Shown here in pieces: positions 1 to 5,772 of a stretch of 5,772 nt of DNA. Under the pieces are notes generated by a model. It searched no databases. It was not told the origin of the DNA and saw only the letters and a list, made by a program, of their open reading frames with translations. The translations under genes were made by a program, and so were the position numbers. This DNA comes from Pseudomonadota bacterium (lineage in GTDB: Bacteria; Pseudomonadota; Alphaproteobacteria; Caulobacterales; Caulobacteraceae), in NCBI GenBank assembly GCA_023424215.1, contig JAFAEC010000130.1:1-5772 (forward strand), in the 5' to 3' direction. Position 1 is the first letter of the stretch; each line of letters starts with the position of its first letter.

Positions 1-2847
1 GTCGGGGATGGCCGGGGCCGCGCCGCTGGCGGGCGGTGCGCCGCCCGCCGTTCCGGTCCCTGCGCCGAAGCGCAGCCGCCCGCCTTCCAGCAGTCGGACC
101 TCTCCGGGCCGCGCCTCCCCAAGCCGCTCCAGAGTCCCGGCGACCACGTCCCACCAGCTGCCGGGGTCGAAGCCTTCCTTTGGCCGGCCCAGCTTGCGTC
201 CCATGACGATCAGCCGGTCGCGGGCGCGAGTCAGGGCCACGTAGAGCAGACGCAGCGACTCCGCGTCGGTGCGATCGACCCGCGCCTGCCGCACCGCGGC
301 GGAGGCGACGCAATCCTGCTTCGAACTGGAGGGGCACATCAGCCAGGCCTCGCCGCCGGCCTCCAGCGCGACCGGCATCAGGGTCGGACCCTGCGGCTTC
401 GCCTTCGAGGTGGTGTCCGGCAGGATGACGACCGGCGCTTCCAGCCCCTTGGCGCCGTGCACGGTCATCACCCGGACCTCGTCGCGCGCGCCCTCCATCT
501 CGCGCTTCACCTCGACGTCGGCCTGCTCGAGCAGGGCGAGACAGGTCTCGAGATCGTGGCCGCCCCGTGACTCGGCCGCGAGCACCTGGGCGAGGGTCTC
601 GTCGATGGCCTCCTCGGCCTCGCGACCCAGGCGGGCGAGAATGCGCGCCCGGCCCGACTGTCCGTCGGGGCCGATCCGGTTCAGCGCCGTGGAGAAGAAG
701 GCGAACGGATCGCGCTCCCGCGCCGAGATCAGATCGCGCATCAGGTCGCGCGCGGCGGCCCAGACCGGCTGCTCGTCGCCCCGCCGCTGCAGCTCGCGCC
801 ACAGGGAGCGGCCCTGCCGTGCCTCCCTGTCGGCCAACGCGTAGAGAGCGTCCCCGGGGCCGAAATCGGGCAGGTCGCAGAAGGGGCTGCGCAGGATCTC
901 GGCCAGGGTCAGGTCGTCGTCCGGGAACAGGGCGAACCGGGCCAGAGCCATCAGGTCGTCGAAGACGATATGGGCCTTCAGCTTCAGCCGGTCGGCGCCG
1001 GCCACCGGCACGCCCTCGGTCTTCAGGGCCCGGATGATCTCTTCGAAGGTGGCGTCCCGGCGACGCACGAGCACAAGGAAGTCGCCGTAGCGCGCGGGAC
1101 GATGGACCGGACGCTTCTCCGCGTCGGTCGTCCACACCGAGGCGCCGGCCTCGACCTGCGCCCGAATCTCGCGGGCCAGCGTCTGGGCCAGCTGCTTGCG
1201 GGCGCTGCGGGAGTCCTCCTTGTCGACCGGGGCGTTCCACGCCTCGCGCTCCGGTGTGGGCGGGTCCTCGAACAGCGGCCACAGCTCGACCGAGCCGTGC
1301 TGGCCGAGGCGGGCCGGGCGATGCACGGCGATGTCGCCCGTCTCACCGGTCAGGGCGCGCGTGCGCTCGGGCCCTTCGAAGGCCTTGTCGACGAAGCTCA
1401 GCACTTCCTCGGTGGAGCGGAAGGAGGTGTCGAGCGGCACGTGAGCGAAGCGATCCGGAGGGATCAGGGAAGCGTGCGCCTGGGTTTCCTGCCGCAGACG
1501 TTCGGGACGCGCGCCCTGGAAGGAGTAGATGGACTGCTTCTCGTCGCCGACGGCGAAGACGGTGCGCGCAATGGCGGCCGGCCGCTCCGCGCCCTCCCCT
1601 GCGAAGAAGGGACCGGTCAGCGCGCGCAGGATGTCCCACTGCTCGGGCGCCGTGTCCTGGGCCTCGTCGATCAGCACGTGCTCGACGCCGCCGTCCAGCT
1701 TGTAGAGCACCCAGGCGGCGGTCGCCCGCCGGGTCAGCAACTCGACGGTCCGGGAGACCAGATCGGTGAAATCGAGCGCCCCGAGATGCCGCTTGCGCGT
1801 CTCGTAGAGGGCGGCGTGGACCCGGGCGAGGGTCAGCAACTTCTCCGTCTCGTCAGCGATGCGGACGGCGCGGACTCCGTCGAGGCTGGCCAGGTATTTG
1901 TCGGCCAGCCTGCCCAGGCAGTCGGCGGCCGCGGGCGGCGCGGCCTTGGTGGTCAGGCGCTTGCGTGGCTTGCCGTCGGTCAGGAAGACCGGCTCCAGCG
2001 CGGCGAAGCTCCAGCTATCGGCCGCCAGGCGCATGCGCGCCGCGCAGTCCTGGTCGCTGCTGGAGCCGCCCGCGAGCGCCCCCGCCATCTCGAGCCATTC
2101 GTCGCGATCGAGCCAGCGCATGAAGTCGGTCTCGACCTCGCCGGGCGACCGTTCGTCGGCGCCGACCAGGACGCGCGGCGCAGGCGCGGCGCCCGCCTCG
2201 ATGCGATCGAGGTAGTCGAGCAGCGCCTCGCGCTTGGCCTCGACCGTGTCCAGCAGGGCGTGGAAGGCGCGGAAGTCCAGCTCGACCGCGAAATGGGCGT
2301 AGGCCTCCCCGACCGGTCCGTCGGGATCCTGCAGCGCCAGCCGCGCCAGATCCTCGCGAGCCGCGTGCGACAGGTTCAGCGCGGCCTGGTCCTCCAGCAC
2401 CTCGAAGCCGGGCGACACCCCGGCCTCGAGCGGAAAGCGCCGCAGCAGCTTCTCGCAGAAGGCGTGGATGGTCTGGATCTTCAGCCCGCCCGGCGTCTCC
2501 AGCGCGCGGGCGAACAGCCGGCGCGCCTCGGACAGTTCCGCCCCGGACAGGCTCGCCGCGTCCCGGCCGTCGAGGCCTGCGAGCTCCTCGGCCAGCCTGC
2601 GGTCGTCGGCGACGGCCCAGCGGCCCAGCTTGTCGAACAGCCGCGCCTGCATCTCGGCGGCGGCGGCCTTGGTGTAGGTGACGCAGAGGATTTCGCCAGG
2701 CTTCACCCGCTTCAGCAGCAGCCGCGCCACCCGGTTCACCAGGGTCGTGGTCTTGCCCGAGCCGGCGTTGGCGGTGACGAACACGGACAGGGCCGGGTCC
2801 GCCGCGGTCGCCTGATGGGCGCGGGCCATGTCGAGGGCGTCGGTCAT
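1..2847 (-). CDS. addA: AddA, helicase subunit of the AddAB double-strand-break repair helicase-nuclease (partial, 3' end outside window)
   Basis: AddA is the superfamily 1A motor of AddAB. It unwinds broken duplex ends 3'-5' with ATP and prepares a 3' tail for RecA in the cytoplasm. I translated the frame codon by codon from ATG at 2847 to base 1: 949 residues, no stop or frameshift. Visible motifs: Q-motif Gln12; Walker A ANAGSGKT (26-33, Lys32); motif Ia VTYTKAAAAEM (56-66); Ib TIHAFC (126-131); LDFTDL (358-363); motif II IDEAQD (393-398); III VGDEKQSIYSFQGA (433-446); IV LDTSFRS (472-478); V VMTVHGAKGLE (793-803); VI LLYVALTRARDRL (867-879). Alphaproteobacterial AddA usually has over 1,100 residues, so roughly the last 200, holding the RecB-type nuclease, lie beyond the left edge. 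The ATG is preferred over Met7 because it overlaps the addB stop and has a GAGG seven bases upstream. All helicase motifs look intact. Confidence 0.96.
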   Translation of the reverse strand, partial: MTDALDMARAHQATAADPALSVFVTANAGSGKTTTLVNRVARLLLKRVKPGEILCVTYTKAAAAEMQARLFDKLGRWAVADDRRLAEELAGLDGRDAASLSGAELSEARRLFARALETPGGLKIQTIHAFCEKLLRRFPLEAGVSPGFEVLEDQAALNLSHAAREDLARLALQDPDGPVGEAYAHFAVELDFRAFHALLDTVEAKREALLDYLDRIEAGAAPAPRVLVGADERSPGEVETDFMRWLDRDEWLEMAGALAGGSSSDQDCAARMRLAADSWSFAALEPVFLTDGKPRKRLTTKAAPPAAADCLGRLADKYLASLDGVRAVRIADETEKLLTLARVHAALYETRKRHLGALDFTDLVSRTVELLTRRATAAWVLYKLDGGVEHVLIDEAQDTAPEQWDILRALTGPFFAGEGAERPAAIARTVFAVGDEKQSIYSFQGARPERLRQETQAHASLIPPDRFAHVPLDTSFRSTEEVLSFVDKAFEGPERTRALTGETGDIAVHRPARLGQHGSVELWPLFEDPPTPEREAWNAPVDKEDSRSARKQLAQTLAREIRAQVEAGASVWTTDAEKRPVHRPARYGDFLVLVRRRDATFEEIIRALKTEGVPVAGADRLKLKAHIVFDDLMALARFALFPDDDLTLAEILRSPFCDLPDFGPGDALYALADREARQGRSLWRELQRRGDEQPVWAAARDLMRDLISARERDPFAFFSTALNRIGPDGQSGRARILARLGREAEEAIDETLAQVLAAESRGGHDLETCLALLEQADVEVKREMEGARDEVRVMTVHGAKGLEAPVVILPDTTSKAKPQGPTLMPVALEAGGEAWLMCPSSSKQDCVASAAVRQARVDRTDAESLRLLYVALTRARDRLIVMGRKLGRPKEGFDPGSWWDVVAGTLERLGEARPGEVRLLEGGRLRFGAGTGTAGGAPPASGAAPAIPD
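2844..2847 (-). other. ATGA stop/start overlap joining addB to addA
   Basis: On the minus strand the bases ATGA contain both the start codon of addA (ATG, 2847-2845) and the stop codon of addB (TGA, 2846-2844). Such four-base overlaps usually mean one transcript and coupled translation, which suits two subunits of one heterodimer. There is no room for a separate promoter or terminator between the genes. Confidence 0.9.
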
Positions 2848-5717
2848 TCCGGGGCCTCGTCCTCGCCGCCGACCACGTGCCACTCCCAGACCCGGGCGAG
2901 GTGGTCGTAGTTGCCGCCGAAATTGCCCATGAACTGCGGAGCCATCCACGAGGTGTAGGGGGTCGCCGGGTCGTCGAAGCGCGCGACGCCGGCCTTCAGT
3001 CGCTCGAGCTCGCGATCGGCCATCTGGGCCGCGGTCAGGGCGTTGGTCTTCGACGGCCGGGCCACGTCGTCGACCCTGGCGGGATCGCGCCGGCCGATCA
3101 GACGTACGTAGAGCAGCTCGGTCGCCTCGGTCGGCGGGGCGGGGAAACCGCCGGCGGCGAGGATGGCGGCGGTCAGGGTCAGTTGCGGCGCAAAGCCCTG
3201 CACCACCTGGGCCTGGGTGGGCGCCGTGCCGGTCTTGAAATCCATCACCGCCGCGCCGTGGGCGTCCAGTTCGATGCGGTCGGCGCGGGCGGTAAGGGTG
3301 AAGGGCCCGCCCGGCGCCTCGAAGGTCAGCGCCCCCTTCTGTTCGATCAGCAGGGTGGCGCCCCGCGCCCGCCGCTCACGCTCGAAGCGCTCCAGCCACA
3401 AGGCGCAATTGCGGGCCAGCGGCCGCTCCCGCGCCATCGCCGCCTCGCCGAAGCCGGCGTCGAGAAGAGCGTCGTGAAGGAAGCGCTCGATCTCGTCCGC
3501 GCAGTCCTCCGGCAAGGCCTCCGGCCAGGTGTGCACCACGCGCTCGACGGCGGCGTGGATGGCCGTGCCGCGCGCCAGCGCCTCGGCCGACTCGCCGGGC
3601 CGGTCCATCTTCTTCAGACCCAGGATGCGCTCGGCGTAGACGGCATACGGATCCCGCACCCAGCGTTCGATCGAGGTCACCGGCAGGTCCCGTGGGCGAC
3701 GGCTGACCGGCGGAGTCGGCTCGGGGCGGCGCGCATAGGCGGGCGTCCGGCCCGCGGGCGCGTCCAGTCCGCGGGTCCACTCGATCACCCCCCGCGGGGC
3801 GGCGATCCGCACGGGGGTCTCCGGCGCGTCCGCGCCCCGGGTCAGCATGTCCAGCCGCCACAGCCAGCGCGAGCGGACGGCCGGTTGACCGCCGCGGCGC
3901 TCGCTGTGCACCAGCACCACCTCTCCCGCGCAGGCGGCCTGGATGAAGTCCTGGGCGCTCTGGCCGATGCGGCGCTCGGGCGGCGGCAGGCCCAGGGCCG
4001 CCCGCATCGGCCGCGACAGGAAGGGATCGGTGGGCGAGGCCTGCGGCCAGACGCCCTCCTCCAGCCCGGCGAGGATCATGCGGTCGGCGCGAACCAGCCG
4101 CGCCTCGATGGCGCCGAGGATCCGCAGCGACGGATGGGTGGCCCCGCCCGTGCGGACCACCGCGTCCGCGAGCAGTTCGCCGACGAGATCGACCAGATCC
4201 TCCGCCCCGACCGTCCCCAGCGAGGCCCCGCCTTCGATCAGCGCCGACAATGTCTGCGCCGCTGTCTCACCGTCGGGACCGGCCCACGCGTCCTGCCCCG
4301 CGAGGGCTTCCACGAGGCCGGTCAGTTCCCCCGCGGCGACGTCCAGCGGAACGCCGCCCGCAAGCCGGGCGGCGACGGGCTCGATGCGGCCGCGCAGCTG
4401 CTGCGCCAGGGCGCGGGCGGCTTCGATCCGGGCGAGGCGGGTCTCGGAACGGGCGCGCCCGTCCCGGTCCGGCGCCGCCGCCCCTTCCAGCCTCAGCATG
4501 AGACGGTCGAAGTCCGCCGGGCGCGGCCCCCGCAGGCCGTAGCGCTCAAGGGCGGCGGCGCGAGATCCCTCCGGTTCGCCAGGGTCCAGCCGGACCAACG
4601 GGTGTTTGAGCAGGGCCAGCAGGGTCTGCGGGTCGGTCGGATCGGCGATCCAGCGCGCGCACAGGCCGATCAGCACCCCCGCCGGCATGCGCTCCAGCGG
4701 CTGGCCGGCAGAGGCGTCGGCGACCACGCCCCAGCGCTCCAGCCGCGCGGCGACGCGGCGCCCGAGCTCCTGGTCCGGCGTGACCAGGGCGCAGGTGCGT
4801 CCCGGCGTCTCCAGCGTCTCGCGCATCATCAGGGCGATGGCGGCGGCGGCCTCCTCCTCGTGCCGCACGGCGAGGACCGACAGGCCCTCCAGACCCTCCG
4901 CGATCGGGTCGCTCGCCGCCCCTGTTCCGGCTGACCGGGCGCGAATGTCGCGGATGGCGGCGCGCCAGTCGCCGGTCGCGTCGGCCGGGCGCAGCGCCTC
5001 GTTGAGCAGGCGCTGGCGGGCGCGGCCGCGCCGGGCGGCGGCGGCGTCTTCCGGCGGCCGGAACCACGGTCGCACCGTCTCGCGGGACACCTCGTGTCGC
5101 TCCAGCAGCCGCTTCAGGGCTCGCTGCGGATGCTGTTCGTTGTCCGCGTCGATCTGCGCCCAGACCGTCTCGTCCAGGTCGAGGTCGAGTCCCGGCAGGA
5201 CGACGCAGCCCCGCGGCGCCCGGGCCACCGCTCCGAGAACGGCGGCGGCGGCCGGGACGGAGCCGGTCGAACCGGCGGCGATCACCGGCTGCTCCGGCGG
5301 GCGGGCGTCCCACTGTTCGGCCAGCCGGCGCAGCAAGGTGGCGCGTCGCCACGCCGGGTCGACGAGACCGAGCTCCCTCAGCCGCTCCGGCCACGCCTCG
5401 ACGGCCAGGCCGAGAAACTCCGCCGAGCGCTCCCAATGCTCGGCCATCTCGCCCTCGACCAGACGGGCCACGCGCTGCGGCTCCGGGACCTCCTCCAGCT
5501 GGCAGGAGTCGAGGAAGGCCCCGAGAGCGTCGGCCAGGTCGAGCGCCCGCACCGGCGTCAGGGTGGGGTCGAAACGCTCCACGATCATCCGCGCCATTTC
5601 GAAACGGCGGGTCAGGGGCGCGATCGCGGGCGGCAGATCGAGCCCGACCTCGCCCGGGGCGAACGGCGGTTCGTCCTCCTCGAGGTCGCCGAGCGGCCGC
5701 ACCTGGGGCAGCAGCAC
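2844..5717 (-). CDS. addB: AddB, nuclease/scaffold subunit of AddAB, alphaproteobacterial type (5' end missing or damaged)
   Basis: AddB pairs with AddA; it has a degenerate helicase-like N-terminal half and a C-terminal PD-(D/E)XK nuclease. The 957 residues from GTG 5717 match the alphaproteobacterial AddB pattern: PLGDLEEDEPPF (8-19), VTPDQEL (312-318), GLEEGVWP (551-558), LSRPMRAALGLP (567-578) and PERRIG (580-585). Nuclease residues are His721 in GTAIHAAVE, Asp813 in ARADRIELD, Asp826 and Lys828 in MDFKTG, and Gln845 in APQLTL. The end contains YDHLARVWEW, also typical. The four iron-sulfur cysteines of Bacillus AddB are absent: RDPYAVYA stands where the first would be, and no Cys follows Asp826. 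GTG 5717 is probably an internal valine, because family members have about 70 further residues, and codons upstream to about 5732 still read as expected (AGGRP). The in-frame TAA at 5757-5759 blocks extension. The stop overlaps the addA start. Confidence 0.95.
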   Translation of the reverse strand: MLLPQVRPLGDLEEDEPPFAPGEVGLDLPPAIAPLTRRFEMARMIVERFDPTLTPVRALDLADALGAFLDSCQLEEVPEPQRVARLVEGEMAEHWERSAEFLGLAVEAWPERLRELGLVDPAWRRATLLRRLAEQWDARPPEQPVIAAGSTGSVPAAAAVLGAVARAPRGCVVLPGLDLDLDETVWAQIDADNEQHPQRALKRLLERHEVSRETVRPWFRPPEDAAAARRGRARQRLLNEALRPADATGDWRAAIRDIRARSAGTGAASDPIAEGLEGLSVLAVRHEEEAAAAIALMMRETLETPGRTCALVTPDQELGRRVAARLERWGVVADASAGQPLERMPAGVLIGLCARWIADPTDPQTLLALLKHPLVRLDPGEPEGSRAAALERYGLRGPRPADFDRLMLRLEGAAAPDRDGRARSETRLARIEAARALAQQLRGRIEPVAARLAGGVPLDVAAGELTGLVEALAGQDAWAGPDGETAAQTLSALIEGGASLGTVGAEDLVDLVGELLADAVVRTGGATHPSLRILGAIEARLVRADRMILAGLEEGVWPQASPTDPFLSRPMRAALGLPPPERRIGQSAQDFIQAACAGEVVLVHSERRGGQPAVRSRWLWRLDMLTRGADAPETPVRIAAPRGVIEWTRGLDAPAGRTPAYARRPEPTPPVSRRPRDLPVTSIERWVRDPYAVYAERILGLKKMDRPGESAEALARGTAIHAAVERVVHTWPEALPEDCADEIERFLHDALLDAGFGEAAMARERPLARNCALWLERFERERRARGATLLIEQKGALTFEAPGGPFTLTARADRIELDAHGAAVMDFKTGTAPTQAQVVQGFAPQLTLTAAILAAGGFPAPPTEATELLYVRLIGRRDPARVDDVARPSKTNALTAAQMADRELERLKAGVARFDDPATPYTSWMAPQFMGNFGGNYDHLARVWEWHVVGGEDEAPE
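2855..2858 (-). promoter_or_regulatory. Probable ribosome binding site of addA, inside the end of addB
   Basis: The minus strand reads GAGG here, seven bases before the ATG of addA at 2847, which is normal Shine-Dalgarno spacing. It lies within the last codons of addB, so ribosomes finishing addB would already be at the addA start. The match is short and GAGG is common in GC-rich DNA, so its use is inferred from position. Confidence 0.5.
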
Positions 5718-5750
5718 GGGTCGCCCGCCGGCGGGCCGGGGCAGGGGCGG

Positions 5751-5772
5751 TGTCTGTTAATCATCTACGAGC
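5751..5772. other. Anomalous AT-richer tail, possible adaptor remnant or assembly break
   Basis: The last 22 bases differ from the rest of the window: they are far less GC-rich, and they put a TAA (5757-5759, minus strand) into addB where related proteins continue with coding sequence. On the plus strand the tail begins TGTCT, then TTA, then CATCT, and ends CGAGC. These blocks occur in the same order and orientation as in the Illumina Nextera read-through sequence (mosaic end CTGTCTCTTATACACATCT followed by CCGAGC). The likeness needs substitutions and a short gap, so this is suggestive only. A real frameshift or nonsense change in addB is the alternative. Confidence 0.4.

Noticed and set aside
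970..2910. A 646-codon open frame on the plus strand opposite addA
   Set aside because: It lies in antisense register to a gene with all expected helicase motifs. In very GC-rich genes the opposite strand rarely forms stop codons, so long empty frames are expected. Its translation is rich in Gly, Arg, Ala and Gln with no recognisable domain.
2877..4934. A 685-codon open frame on the plus strand opposite addB
   Set aside because: This is the same GC-driven antisense effect, opposite a clear AddB. The product is low-complexity Gly/Arg/Pro/Gln sequence with no family motif.
4546..5436. A 296-codon minus-strand frame inside addB
   Set aside because: It is a shifted-frame reading of addB, full of Gly, Arg and Ala runs, whereas the addB frame itself carries the family motifs across the whole stretch.
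5717..5717. GTG at 5717 as the true start of addB
   Set aside because: The codons just upstream still match the family, the visible protein starts in the middle of a conserved block (LLPQVRPLGD), and no ribosome binding site is apparent, so it is more likely an internal valine codon.
4606..5760. A 384-codon Ser/Arg/Ala-rich frame on the plus strand ending in the right-hand tail
   Set aside because: It is antisense to the addB N-terminal half, its composition is typical of frame shadows, and its stop falls in the suspect tail.
1..5772. CRISPR arrays, tRNA or rRNA genes, insertion sequences, terminators
   Set aside because: Reading both strands I saw no regular direct repeats, no tRNA-like cloverleaf, no transposase and no hairpin followed by a T-run. 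The window is almost wholly coding.

Overview
The window is a strongly GC-rich piece of bacterial chromosome. It holds one operon segment, read entirely from the minus strand: addB followed by addA, the two subunits of the AddAB helicase-nuclease that processes DNA double-strand ends for RecA-dependent recombination. The AddB is the alphaproteobacterial type: it has a RecB-family nuclease domain at its C-terminus but lacks the iron-sulfur cysteines of the Bacillus protein. The gene order addB-addA is also usual for Alphaproteobacteria. The GC-rich codon use and protein flavour would fit the Caulobacterales or a neighbouring order, but the window alone does not settle the genus.

Layout, in direction of transcription (right to left): bases 5751-5772 are an AT-richer tail that does not fit the gene beside it and resembles a damaged sequencing-adaptor remnant. 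From about 5732 down to 2844 lies addB, missing its N-terminal part. From 2847 down to 1 lies addA, which overlaps addB by the four bases ATGA and runs off the left edge. The 949 visible AddA residues contain all seven UvrD-type helicase motifs without a frameshift; its C-terminal nuclease domain lies outside the window.

The two products form one heterodimer. AddA is the ATP-driven motor, and in complete proteins carries one nuclease. AddB carries a degenerate helicase-like domain and a second nuclease. The start/stop overlap suggests coupled translation at matched amounts. There is no gene-free stretch over 300 bases, no RNA gene, no mobile element and no CRISPR array. Very long open frames on the plus strand are antisense shadows of these two genes. 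I found no undescribed system here; the main item worth checking is the right-hand end of the sequence.
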